Part shown: in pieces, positions 28,840 through 37,044 of the stretch | Layout of the letters: each line of letters starts with the position of its first letter | Numbering within the stretch: position 1 is the stretch's first letter | Source of the DNA: Bacteroidaceae bacterium | GTDB lineage: Bacteria; Bacteroidota; Bacteroidia; Bacteroidales; Bacteroidaceae | Length of the DNA stretch: 64,000 nucleotides | NCBI GenBank assembly: GCA_017464345.1 | Contig: JAFUAH010000017.1 | Coordinates: 1-64,000, forward strand | Direction of reading: 5' to 3' | The notes under the pieces: model-generated | What the model saw: only the letters and a program-made list of their open reading frames with translations | Told to the model about the DNA's origin: nothing | Database searches by the model: none | Position numbers and translations under genes: made by a program

Positions 28840-29931
28840 TTATTTTGTGATTAACTTCAGTCTTTCCTCTATGGGGAGTCTCAATGCCTCTTCTTGTATC
28901 TTAAAAAGATCTGTTCTCTCATATTTGCCATTGAATAGAGGCTTTAGTGCCTTTGCAACTTCATGCACGCCAATTGGCGGCACGGCATTACCTATTTGTC
29001 TTCTCACCTCTGTTGTGCTTCCATAAAAAATAAAGTCATCGGGGAACGATTGGATTCTTGCTCGCTCTCTATTCGTGAGAGGCCGGTTTTCCGGGTAGTG
29101 ATATCCCCATGTCCCTCCTCCGCCTGCTGCGATAATCGTCTTTGATGGCTCTCCACGATGTATTCTACGATAAACGTGACTTATCATCCCTTTAACATAA
29201 TATGGGCTGTCTTTAGGAATCTCCGTAAAATTACCTCCTTCTGGAATCAGGCTGATAATCCTCTGCGTACGCTCTTGAACCTTCAATTTCTCGTTATTGA
29301 AAGGTACGTTTTCTACCCCCTTGAAAGCGTCACCAACTGTGACATAGGGTAAAAGTCTGTCGTCATTGCCGTGTGTAGGACTGGGATGCTTAAATAGGAA
29401 TCCTGTATCTATACGAATCCCGACAATAAGAACTCGCTCTCTAAACTCTGGAACTCCATAGTCGGCAAAATTATAAAGATGGGGCGTGACATAATATCCT
29501 GGAGCGATATTTTGGAAATCCTCTATAATCTGCCGAATTGCTTTCTTCTTATTTGCAGTCAAGAGTCCCTTCACGTTTTCAGCAACAAATGCCTTGGGTT
29601 TCTTTGCATCAACAAAGCGTAAGAAACTCTTATACAGATTCCCTCTCTCCCCGTTTAATCCTGGCTGTTTCCATATAATAGAAAAGTCCTGGCAGGGGAA
29701 ACCGCCCAATACCAAGTCACACGCTGGTACAACGCCACTCGCATAAGGGTCTATCCTCTCAATATCGCCTTCTACAATGACATTACCAAAATGATTCCTA
29801 AAAGTTTCGCATGCTTCATGCTTGAAATCATTTGCCCACACAGTCCTATAATCTTCTACTTGCTCGAATCCCAAATCGAGACCTCCACAACCAGAGAATA
29901 AGGACACAATACTGATTTGTTTGTTATCCAT
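28840..29931 (-). CDS. DNA (cytosine-5-)-methyltransferase
   Basis: A 363-residue C5 methyltransferase with all main motifs: SLFSGCGGLDLGFEQ (I), GGFPCQDFS with the catalytic Cys (IV), FVAENVKGLL (VI), FRERVLIVGIR (VIII) and QIGNAVPP (X). The short region before motif IX is the target-recognition domain. It should protect host DNA from the neighbouring nuclease. It is the first gene after the structured leader at 29932-30274; an 11-bp hairpin (29935-29965) ends 4 nt before the ATG. Confidence 0.92.
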   Translation of the reverse strand: MDNKQISIVSLFSGCGGLDLGFEQVEDYRTVWANDFKHEACETFRNHFGNVIVEGDIERIDPYASGVVPACDLVLGGFPCQDFSIIWKQPGLNGERGNLYKSFLRFVDAKKPKAFVAENVKGLLTANKKKAIRQIIEDFQNIAPGYYVTPHLYNFADYGVPEFRERVLIVGIRIDTGFLFKHPSPTHGNDDRLLPYVTVGDAFKGVENVPFNNEKLKVQERTQRIISLIPEGGNFTEIPKDSPYYVKGMISHVYRRIHRGEPSKTIIAAGGGGTWGYHYPENRPLTNRERARIQSFPDDFIFYGSTTEVRRQIGNAVPPIGVHEVAKALKPLFNGKYERTDLFKIQEEALRLPIEERLKLITK

Positions 29932-30266
29932 AATGATATAGTCTGTTAAGCAATCAGACTATATCTTCAGGCTTGCTTACAGGTAACACCAAGAGACCTC
30001 AGGACACAAAAGAAGCGCGAGTCATGGCTCTTCTCTTGAATCTTGAGGTCCTCGGAATGTACCTGTAACGCTGAGAAATAAGTCATGCCCGCGCTATCGC
30101 ACGGGCATCGGCTGACTTACTCAAGCGTTACATCATTGAAATTTCCGAGGTTTCAAGATTCTCTGAATAAATAGCTGATGCTATCGTTTACCACTAAGAT
30201 TTCGGCAAGGCCCTCCACTGAGTACCATCAACGCCACGAGGGCGGCGAATTGTCCCTTGCCGACGA
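29932..30266 (-). ncRNA. Structured 5' leader of the dcm/nuclease/Z1 operon (leader copy 1)
   Basis: On the minus strand the transcript starts with a hairpin whose 8-bp outer stem is 30203-30210 with 30255-30262. Long stem A pairs 30038-30057 and 30064-30091 with 30102-30132 and 30143-30161, capped by CGCTATCGC. Stem B (29979-30066) pairs ACAGGTA/TACCTGT and GACCTC/GAGGTC and overlaps stem A, so the two are mutually exclusive. Last is the 11-bp hairpin beside the dcm ATG. Copy 2 at 36733-37044 has the same order of elements. No coding sequence is evident. Confidence 0.6.
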
Positions 30267-30322
30267 CAAAATTAAGAATAATTTTTTATAAAAGAAAGAG
30301 ATTGGGGACTTTTGTATGAAAG
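30191..30322 (-). promoter_or_regulatory. Conserved promoter-hairpin module, copy 1
   Basis: About 130 bp nearly identical to 36970-37100. It contains a minus-strand TAATTTTG -7 box (30267-30274) and the first leader hairpin with the 5S-rRNA-like string GATGGTACT. Differences between copies lie mainly in paired positions: the stem CGGCAAGG/CCTTGCCG here is CGGCAGGG/CCCTGCCG there. Confidence 0.7.
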
Positions 30323-30428
30323 ATCGTGGATGAAGGGAAACACCTAACCAGATACCTCAACAGGCGTGCATCCCCTTGTTTATGCGGGATGGAGGAATAG
30401 TTCATACAACTATACCCTACCTAAACGC

Positions 30429-30477
30429 ACCGCCCGGAAATGCGCACAAGTCATTTCCGGGCGGTGTTGTATTCTTA
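30429..30477. terminator. Hairpin terminator-like repeat, copy 2
   Basis: A perfect 14-bp stem (30429-30442 with 30452-30465) followed by GTTGTATTCTTA, as in copy 1 at 25143-25190. It sits at the 3' end of the second R-M operon and just upstream of the promoter module of the first. The 100 bp between 30322 and this hairpin show no gene. Confidence 0.6.
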
Positions 30478-30496
30478 TAACAGGTGAATACAAATC

Positions 30497-30697
30497 CTAA
30501 AGTGGATCGGCAGAACCGCCTCCATTTTCTGCATCCATGCAGAACGCATTATAGAACTTCGTGTATAGTTCATGGTCATTCTTCAGTTTTTCCTCCGTTT
30601 CAGATGTATCCTCTTCTGCATAAATCAGCAGCACTTCTCCTTTTTTCCAATCCCCGATGTAAAATACTTCATAGTTCCACGGCGGGGAGTTTTCTTG
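30497..30697 (-). pseudogene. 66-codon open frame without a start, possible gene remnant
   Basis: Directly downstream of the GIY-YIG/helicase gene is an open frame reading NYEVFYIGDWKKGEVLLIYA and continuing to a TAG at 30497. An in-frame TGA precedes its first codon and there is no plausible early start; the only ATG is 13 codons from the end. The composition looks protein-like. It may be the end of a disrupted small gene of the cassette. Function unknown. Confidence 0.3.
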
Positions 30698-30711
30698 TCA
30701 TTGCGCTGAAG

Positions 30712-33453
30712 TCATTGGCAAACCAGATACCCGCCTTCGAAGGCGTTGGGGAACAGGAACTTCGATTCCCTGTCCTCGAAGCGTACGACGATGTATTTGC
30801 CATCCAGCGACATCACCTTCCCATGGCCAAAACTCTTGTGCAGGACGCTGTCGCCAGCCCGCAGGTTCTCCCAGGGTGCAAAGTTCTCCGCGATTGGTTC
30901 CGCCTGTGCTGTCATGTCTTCTGCTTCTTCCGTTTCCAGCTCTGGGGCATCAGCCGTATCGATTACCGTATCCCAACCGCCGATGACGGTACCGGTGTGC
31001 GTGTTGATACCCGTGTACTCCAGCGACGCATCCTCGTAGCGCTTGAACTTGTAGACGGCATCGTTCATCAGGTCGCGGTTAAACACACCCAAGCCCACCA
31101 ACAGGTCGAAGTCCGCAAGCGTCAGCCCCGTAACCTTTCGGAACAATTCAGGTTCCAGTTGCCTGATGACGTCTATCAGGCTATACTCGCGGAAGTCCGT
31201 CAGGTACATAAAGACGGGGATGCGCGTCGCAAACTTGATGAGTTTCTCCTGTATCTCCTTGCGCTTGCTTTTGTATTCCTTCTCTTCCTCCGTCAGTTGT
31301 TTCTTTTCTTTCGGCGTCAGTCCCTCCCCCTTCTCTTTCTTGGTGTTCTTGACGTGCTCAGACTTGTTGATGATGGTCTCTATGTCGCTGTTCAGACTTC
31401 GGAAGCCCTCGATGTTCATCAGTGCCTTCATGGCCTCCGGGCTGTTCAGCAGGCGTTGTAGCGTGGCGTTGTCCACGTTCACCAGCACGGCACTCTCCCA
31501 TCGGCGGGCCAGCAGGGTTGCCGTCGTCCCGCTCATGGCCATATCCAGCACGCCGGCGGCATCTATTTCCTTCATCGACGAACCATCATAGGCCAGGATG
31601 GGCAGGAACTTGATGAACTCCGCCACCTTCTTCTCCGGATTGCTCTCCTCCACATTCAGTTGGCAACTGTATTCCTCCACCTGCCGCAGGGCGCGGTTCG
31701 GGGCGAAGTCGAAGACGTAGCACAGGGGCTTCAGTATCACCTCCTCGCCCTCCGCATTCTTCGTTGTCCACGGCGACTGCACGCGGAAGGCCGCCTGGAA
31801 GTAGGTCTCCGGCGAGGTTGTATTTCGCAGCATCAGAATGCCCGTCCAGGGCTTTACGGTCACGCCCGTGGAGAGTTTACCGCAGGACAGCGTGATGGTC
31901 TTCGTCTGCTGGGGATTGCCCATCGCGTTGTAGACGGGTTCGACGGCTTTGGCCCCCATCCCAGCCTCGTTGCCTGCCGCCACAATGACCTCATAATCGT
32001 CGAAAAAGCGGTTCGCCCGCTTGCACAGCAGTTTGGCCATCGCCCGACAGGCCGCCACGCTGGGCAGGAACCAGTAGGTGTGCTGCAGGTAACTCAGCAA
32101 TCGGCTATCCGAATATGGCATGGGCGGCTTCTCTTTTCCCTGCTTCAGTTCCGTGACGATGTTCTCCGCGTATGCGCCCCGAATCAAGTCCAACCATTTC
32201 TGCACATACTCTTCATGCAAGAAGTAATCGTCCTCGGCACGGAAGAACTCGTTAAGGTCGAACTCGTCGAACTCTCCCTGCGAAGCCACCTGGCTGATGC
32301 TCTCCGGCATCTGGTAGGTCAACATCACCATTTTGGGCAACTGAGCGTAGGGATTATTCTCTCCCTTCCAAGCCTCCTTAGCGGCCTGCTCGTCGGAATA
32401 CGTCCAGTTGTATATCTGTTCCTCGATGAACTCGCCTGTGGAAATGGCTCGGAACGGTGTGCCAGAAAGATAAAGGTAGGCGCCCGTGCGCAAGGGCATC
32501 AGTCCCTCGTCATACAGTTCGCGGGCTTCCATCTCCCGACTTGAACCAGCATCCTCACTCATCATCTCGCCCATCTCTTCTGCCCGCTTCAGGGCCGGGT
32601 CGCGCTTGTCGTAGAAGTTCTTGGCGTTTTTGCCCCAGGCTCCGTAGTGGTACTCGTCCAGTACGATGCAGTCCCAATCCACCGTCTGTATCCATTCGTT
32701 CGTGGCCTTGATGCCACCCACGGCATTCCTGCCCAGCACGTCTTGGAAGGAGGCGAAACACACAAAGGGCCGGTGCTCATTCACGCGGTTAAACTCGCGG
32801 TCTTCCCGCTTCTGGCAGAACTGCCAACCTGCGAAGTCCTTGTGCGTCGCCAGGTCTTCCTCCCAAGCCGTCTTCACAGCGGGCTTGAAAGTCAGCACCA
32901 GCACCCGTGTCCAGCCCATCTTCAGGGCCAACTGATAAGTAGTAAAAGTCTTGCCGAAGCGCATCTTGCAGTTCCACAGGAAGTGGGGCGTGAGGCCGCG
33001 ATTCGTGGGGTCTTTCCGGAAGGCCGTGAAGTAGGCCGCCGTCTTCTCCACCGCCTTCGCCTGCTCGGGCCGCATCCGGAAGTCGTAGATGCGCTCCGTC
33101 ATGCTGTCGCGCCTTTCCCGGGCGGCATGGATGGCACGTTCCACCTCCCGTACCTCGCATCGGAACCATTCGCCGAAGGGATTGGGAACTCTGGCCTTGC
33201 GCAGATAGTAGTGCACGCCGCCCAGCCCCTTGTCCATGAAGTACGTGCCGTCCGGGCGCATTGAACTGCGCCGCAGCACTATCTCCTTGTCCAGGTACAG
33301 TTCGTGGCCCTGCTCCTCTACGCGGATAACTCCGGGCCGGGAGGTATAGCCCACCTTCAGCAGCCCCCGGTGCGAGGGCACGCCGGGTAGGGTGTAGGCG
33401 TAGATGGTGGGCGTTTCGTCCACCCGATTTCGCAGTAAGTCTTGTGTTGCCAT
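30712..33453 (-). CDS. GIY-YIG/T5orf172-like domain fused to SF2 helicase (restriction subunit)
   Basis: A 913-residue protein. The N-terminus (TIYAYTLPGVPSHRGLLKVG and YTSR) looks like a GIY-YIG or T5orf172 nuclease-like domain. A type III-restriction-like helicase core follows: Walker A CKMRFGKTFTT (about residue 170), DEYH box in CIVLDEYHYGAWG, YLSGTPFRA, and late motif SPETYFQAAFRVQSPW. A charged stretch sits near residue 720. The C-terminus (GDSVLHKSFGHGKVMSLDGK) resembles a PcrA/UvrD tudor-like domain. It is last in the four-gene R-M operon and probably the DNA-translocating nuclease. Confidence 0.8.
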   Translation of the reverse strand: MATQDLLRNRVDETPTIYAYTLPGVPSHRGLLKVGYTSRPGVIRVEEQGHELYLDKEIVLRRSSMRPDGTYFMDKGLGGVHYYLRKARVPNPFGEWFRCEVREVERAIHAARERRDSMTERIYDFRMRPEQAKAVEKTAAYFTAFRKDPTNRGLTPHFLWNCKMRFGKTFTTYQLALKMGWTRVLVLTFKPAVKTAWEEDLATHKDFAGWQFCQKREDREFNRVNEHRPFVCFASFQDVLGRNAVGGIKATNEWIQTVDWDCIVLDEYHYGAWGKNAKNFYDKRDPALKRAEEMGEMMSEDAGSSREMEARELYDEGLMPLRTGAYLYLSGTPFRAISTGEFIEEQIYNWTYSDEQAAKEAWKGENNPYAQLPKMVMLTYQMPESISQVASQGEFDEFDLNEFFRAEDDYFLHEEYVQKWLDLIRGAYAENIVTELKQGKEKPPMPYSDSRLLSYLQHTYWFLPSVAACRAMAKLLCKRANRFFDDYEVIVAAGNEAGMGAKAVEPVYNAMGNPQQTKTITLSCGKLSTGVTVKPWTGILMLRNTTSPETYFQAAFRVQSPWTTKNAEGEEVILKPLCYVFDFAPNRALRQVEEYSCQLNVEESNPEKKVAEFIKFLPILAYDGSSMKEIDAAGVLDMAMSGTTATLLARRWESAVLVNVDNATLQRLLNSPEAMKALMNIEGFRSLNSDIETIINKSEHVKNTKKEKGEGLTPKEKKQLTEEEKEYKSKRKEIQEKLIKFATRIPVFMYLTDFREYSLIDVIRQLEPELFRKVTGLTLADFDLLVGLGVFNRDLMNDAVYKFKRYEDASLEYTGINTHTGTVIGGWDTVIDTADAPELETEEAEDMTAQAEPIAENFAPWENLRAGDSVLHKSFGHGKVMSLDGKYIVVRFEDRESKFLFPNAFEGGYLVCQ

Positions 33454-33507
33454 AACTAAACTTCTTTGTTATGGCACTCTTCGCTTTTGTGTAGGATTGA
33501 TTTCTTT

Positions 33508-33611
33508 CTAGCCAGGCTAGATCCTCTAGATTTTCTAGATTGGCTAGAAGGACTAGATTAACTAGAAGGGCTAGAAAGGCTGGATTGACTAGAAAAAACT
33601 AGACCGGCTAG
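33508..33611. repeat. CTAG array with 9-bp period
   Basis: CTAG starts at 33508, 33517, 33526, 33535, 33544, 33553, 33562 and 33571, then a CTGG variant at 33580, then CTAG at 33589, 33599 and 33608. All steps are 9 bp except one of 10. The four to five bases between cores vary. The array abuts the stop codon of the four-helix-bundle gene and ends 54 bp before the helicase start codon. Confidence 0.9.
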
Positions 33612-33612
33612 A

Positions 33613-34266
33613 TTACCCAGGCCTCTTCTCTCTGAGCATGGCCTCCAGTTCTGTTATCCGCCTGTTGGCTGCTTCCAGTTCTCGCTTCAGCCGTTCTATT
33701 TCTTCTCGCTGGTTAGTGCGATAGCCCAGTCGGGCTGCCGTCATTCGCTCTTTGATGCCACCCTCCTTCACAAAAGTTTCCTCTTGTTGTTTCTGATAGG
33801 TGGTCATCATCTTATCTACCATGTGGCAGAGCGTGAGGGCTATGTTTGCCATCTCTTCGTTTGTCCACTTTTCGAAATAGTTCTGGTAGTCCTCTATGCG
33901 GTTGTGCTTTCGGCAGAACTGTAGCATACCGTCGTATCGCTCGTGACCTGGCTTCCATCGCTGCAAATGGCGAGAGGTGATATAGTCCTCGTAGTCCTCT
34001 TTTAGTTCCTTGATGCTACTACGTGCCACGTTAAGGAGTTTCAGTTCCATCTCCATAGAAGTGACGCCGTCGGCAGAACCCTCCACTATGTTCTGTTTTC
34101 CAGAGCGGGCAGCCTGCACCATCTGGTCAATGGTGCGGTCACCTCTCGTCAGGAATCGTTTGGTGAAGACAAATGTCAACTGATAAAGAACGTTGCTCTT
34201 CTGATAGAAGTACAAATCCTCCCAATTGGCTTGTTTGCGAAGCACTGGTCTTATTTCGTTGTCCAT
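33613..34266 (-). CDS. Four-helix-bundle (S23/Avd-like) protein with extra C-terminal coiled coil
   Basis: A 217-residue protein. The core (QMVQAARSGKQNIVEGSADG through a long helical region) matches the four-helix-bundle family first seen in 23S rRNA intervening sequences and related to Avd. The C-terminal 50 residues (EEIERLKRELEAANRRITEL) form a leucine-zipper-like coiled coil, the suffix domain type. The ATG at 34266 is chosen because a consensus promoter (TTTG-N19-TAACTTTG, 34290-34320) lies upstream. Its place inside an R-M operon suggests a nucleic-acid-binding or scaffold role, which is inference. Confidence 0.75.
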   Translation of the reverse strand: MDNEIRPVLRKQANWEDLYFYQKSNVLYQLTFVFTKRFLTRGDRTIDQMVQAARSGKQNIVEGSADGVTSMEMELKLLNVARSSIKELKEDYEDYITSRHLQRWKPGHERYDGMLQFCRKHNRIEDYQNYFEKWTNEEMANIALTLCHMVDKMMTTYQKQQEETFVKEGGIKERMTAARLGYRTNQREEIERLKRELEAANRRITELEAMLREKRPG

Positions 34267-34270
34267 CTGT

Positions 34271-34320
34271 CCTAATTTGAAATTAGGTACAAAGTTACAC
34301 ATTTATTGACAACAAGCAAA
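34271..34320 (-). promoter_or_regulatory. Internal promoter and palindromic operator of the four-helix-bundle gene
   Basis: Minus-strand TTTG (34317-34320), 19 nt and TAACTTTG (34290-34297) fit the Bacteroidota consensus. CCTAATTTGAAATTAGG, a 17-nt perfect palindrome (34271-34287), lies between the -7 box and the ATG at 34266, where a repressor could bind. The gene can therefore be expressed apart from the methylases. Confidence 0.6.
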
Positions 34321-34364
34321 GAAAATCAATCCACAAAATATCAAAGAGCGCCTGATTATTTTCT

Positions 34365-35870
34365 TTATTCCATTGGTCTTATCATCGATTCGATAAATGC
34401 TATCTCTTCTTCCGTCAGCCCGTATTTCTCGTAAAGCATCTCGTCTGTCCAAGGATGAGAGAAGTCTTGGACAGGGACGAACTGATATGCTGTTTTAGTG
34501 ATATGATGAGAGAACATTAATTGGGATACTAAAAATCTAAAGAATAAGGTTTTCATATAGCCAACCATGTTCTTCGCTTCTTTTTCTGTATTAAAACTAT
34601 TAATTACAAGGTATGTTTCATTACATATTGTACCAGGAGGAAGAACATCAATTTTTGCAAATACCCGACGCTTGCCATCTTTTCCTGGATTCCCTGCATG
34701 GTCATAGCCAACATAAGAGGTTATCACTTTCCACTTGTCAATCATTTCTACGCCTACTACTATTTCGGAGCGATTATATGGCCCTTCACCATTTTGCCAC
34801 CTTAAAAGGATGTCTCCTGTAGGTTGAGGACGGACAAAGGTTCTAAGACCAAATGGCTTACTGCTTGATACTATATCAGCCATTAATGCCTCTTTCCTAG
34901 ACAATACCTTTCTAATAATATTCAAAGCCTCTTTACGCCTTATGAATGTCTCAAATTCGTTAAGTTTGCGCATTGTCTCAACTTTTTGCCCATTACAGAT
35001 ATTCACAACACGACAAATCCCCTTATTGTCCCTATCCCACAGGAAAAAGCATACACCACCCGCTATATCTACGCCAGGGAAACAATCATTCGCGTTCTCA
35101 TAATCAACAATTACACGAAAACGATTATCATTCAATGTGTCTTTTCGAAAGTTATCAAGACCTTTGCCTCCACCGAACCAACGAGATGGAATAATCATTG
35201 AAATATATCTTGCTTTTATTCGTTTTGCTTGCTCAACAAACATCTGATATAATGGGGATGCACTTGCTTGTGCACCTCCATCGCTCAATTGATATGGAGG
35301 GTTACCTATTATAACATCAAATTTCATATTCGGAAAGAATTGTTTGGGATTATCTGTGTGAATAAATTGATAGGCATATTGCTCTGCTTCAGAACCGCGG
35401 TCGTAGACGGATTGGCTGGCACCGCAGTAACGGCATTTACCATTGACCCACGTGTGGCGGATATTCCTATATAATATGTTGCCCGCCGGGGTGTCGAACT
35501 TCGAGACGCTGTACGGGCTGTTGGCCGCCTTGCTGCAATAGACGGAACGGCGGGCCAGCAGCGAGGTCAGTTCCGTGCAGGCTATGCCAAAGACTTGATG
35601 GTGCAGGATGTGGTCGATGCGCTGCTGGCGGTCGGGAATCTGGTCCTGCAAGCCGCGGTCGAGCCGCTTCACTATCTCGCGCAGGAAGACGCCGCTCTTG
35701 GTGAAGGGGTCGAGGAAGGTGGTCTTGGGACTTCGGAACAATGCCTGCGGCAACAGGTCGAGCATTCGGTTGGCCAGTTCGGGCGGAGTGAACACCTCGT
35801 CGTTGCTCAAGTTCGCAATGCAGTTGAGCACATCGGGATTGTAGTCATTTACCATTTTACGATTTATCAT
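34365..35870 (-). CDS. Eco57I-type adenine-specific DNA methylase
   Basis: A 501-residue N6-adenine methylase: VFTPPELANRMLDLLP, motif I-like LDPFTKSGVFLREI, a CRYCGAS zinc-finger-like pair, and catalytic motif IV VIIGNPPYQLS near residue 190. The C-terminal half should hold the target-recognition region. The N-terminal coding DNA (35400-35870) is GC-rich like its neighbours, whereas 34365-35400 is AT-rich, suggesting that the specificity half was exchanged. It overlaps the upstream subunit by 14 nt. Confidence 0.82.
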   Translation of the reverse strand: MINRKMVNDYNPDVLNCIANLSNDEVFTPPELANRMLDLLPQALFRSPKTTFLDPFTKSGVFLREIVKRLDRGLQDQIPDRQQRIDHILHHQVFGIACTELTSLLARRSVYCSKAANSPYSVSKFDTPAGNILYRNIRHTWVNGKCRYCGASQSVYDRGSEAEQYAYQFIHTDNPKQFFPNMKFDVIIGNPPYQLSDGGAQASASPLYQMFVEQAKRIKARYISMIIPSRWFGGGKGLDNFRKDTLNDNRFRVIVDYENANDCFPGVDIAGGVCFFLWDRDNKGICRVVNICNGQKVETMRKLNEFETFIRRKEALNIIRKVLSRKEALMADIVSSSKPFGLRTFVRPQPTGDILLRWQNGEGPYNRSEIVVGVEMIDKWKVITSYVGYDHAGNPGKDGKRRVFAKIDVLPPGTICNETYLVINSFNTEKEAKNMVGYMKTLFFRFLVSQLMFSHHITKTAYQFVPVQDFSHPWTDEMLYEKYGLTEEEIAFIESMIRPME

Positions 35871-36732
35871 TTAACAGGTCGATGAAACGTATTTCCGTTT
35901 TCTTTTCCCAGTCGAAGATGCGGCAGAAGCGGTTTTCTACAGGAGGAAGGAATAATGAGGGCTCTCTGTCCTCCAGTACCTCGTGGTCGGGCAGGCCGCC
36001 TGTCAGCCCATCCATTTGCCAGAGGTTCCAGGCGACAATGTCGGCAATCGCATGGATGCTTTTCGCAGGAGGCACGTCCGAGAACTTCGCTTCGTAGTAT
36101 TCCATGAAACTGAACAGCAGGTTTTGCCTTGCCAGGAGCAGGTTGTCGCCCTGCCATTCATAGCCGCAGGTGCACTGGTAGGCCACTTCGGCCCATCGGA
36201 GCCATTCATCGCCCGTCTGCGTGTTCTCGCCGATAAGGCGAAGTTTGCGGTCGAGCAGGCCAATGCGTTCTTCCAGGGGGATGGGTTCGCCCGTAGTGGT
36301 GTCGTAGCGACTGACCAAGTAGGGCGCCTCGCCGCAGGTTATCTCCAAGACGGTGGTGCGGACATAGTCCTGCCAATCCGGCCCATCCTCTGTGTGCTCT
36401 GTCTTCTCTGTGTGCTCTGTGTCGCATGAAAGCATAGCGTCTTGTACCAGACCGTTCTGTGCATTACAAATCCACGAAGGCGTGAACACCTCCGCCATAT
36501 CCTTCGAGCGGTCGGTCTGGTTCGCCTTCGATTTCAACACACGCGGTTGCACCACCATTCCCCGTTCGCCGTTGATCAGTTCCGGCTGTATCTCGGAATG
36601 GTAGCCATACGCGGGGCCGAGCGCCTCGTAATCGTGCGTCGCCCAGAAGATGTTTTTGCCTGTGGTATGGTCACGTAGCAGGGTGTCGAGCACCTGTGCC
36701 GACATGGCCAGCAGGTCGTCGTTGTTTGGCAT
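35857..36732 (-). CDS. R-M methylase-like subunit with degenerate SAM motif
   Basis: A 291-residue protein that keeps the EVFTPSWICNAQNGLVQD segment seen in N6-methylases but has VLEITCGEAPYLVSRYD where a SAM-binding DPACGTG-type motif is expected, and no NPPY. It may be a non-catalytic partner of the Eco57I-type methylase. Residues around 105 are DTEHTEKTEHTE, encoded by four 9-bp repeats at 36388-36423, a satellite inserted in frame. It is the first gene of the operon, directly after leader copy 2. Confidence 0.7.
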   Translation of the reverse strand: MPNNDDLLAMSAQVLDTLLRDHTTGKNIFWATHDYEALGPAYGYHSEIQPELINGERGMVVQPRVLKSKANQTDRSKDMAEVFTPSWICNAQNGLVQDAMLSCDTEHTEKTEHTEDGPDWQDYVRTTVLEITCGEAPYLVSRYDTTTGEPIPLEERIGLLDRKLRLIGENTQTGDEWLRWAEVAYQCTCGYEWQGDNLLLARQNLLFSFMEYYEAKFSDVPPAKSIHAIADIVAWNLWQMDGLTGGLPDHEVLEDREPSLFLPPVENRFCRIFDWEKKTEIRFIDLLNDKS

Positions 36733-37044
36733 ACTTCGCGCTTATAACTTTATGCACAAGCACTTATTCGATGTCTGATATTACACAACCATAAAGACAC
36801 GAAAAGCGCGGACGCTTATCCGTGCCAGTGGTTGTGAGAGATACCAGAACGAATGATAAGTGATGTCCACGCTATAAGCGCAGACACATTACACTTACTC
36901 ATATTCGTTCGCGTTAAAAACTCTCACATTTCTGGCGCGCTGAATAACTGCATTGTGCTGTTATTAATTCCACTAAGATTTCGGCAGGGCCCTCCGCTGA
37001 GTACCATCGGCGCCACGAGGGCGACGAATTGTCCCTGCCGACGA
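36733..37044 (-). ncRNA. Structured 5' leader of the GIY-YIG/methylase operon (leader copy 2)
   Basis: Same order as copy 1: outer hairpin stem CGGCAGGG (36982-36989) with 37033-37040; long stem A, 36833-36867 with 36883-36928, capped by CGCTATAAGCG; stem B, CACAACCA (36784-36791) with TGGTTGTG (36829-36836), plus CACG/CGTG and AAGCG/CGCTT. Stems A and B share TGTG (36833-36836), so their closing ends compete. Sequence outside the first hairpin differs from copy 1 while the pairing scheme is kept. It ends at the start codon of the methylase-like subunit. Confidence 0.6.

Noticed and set aside
29932-30190. Plus-strand small RNA in the leader region
   Set aside because: No TAnnTTTG promoter was found on the plus strand, whereas the minus strand has a consensus box in the conserved part of both copies.
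30203-30262. 5S rRNA gene fragment
   Set aside because: Only a string like GCGTTGATGGTACT resembles 5S rRNA; the rest of the molecule is missing and the pairing scheme differs.
33613-34266. Diversity-generating retroelement (because of the Avd-like four-helix bundle)
   Set aside because: No reverse transcriptase, template or variable repeat is present nearby.
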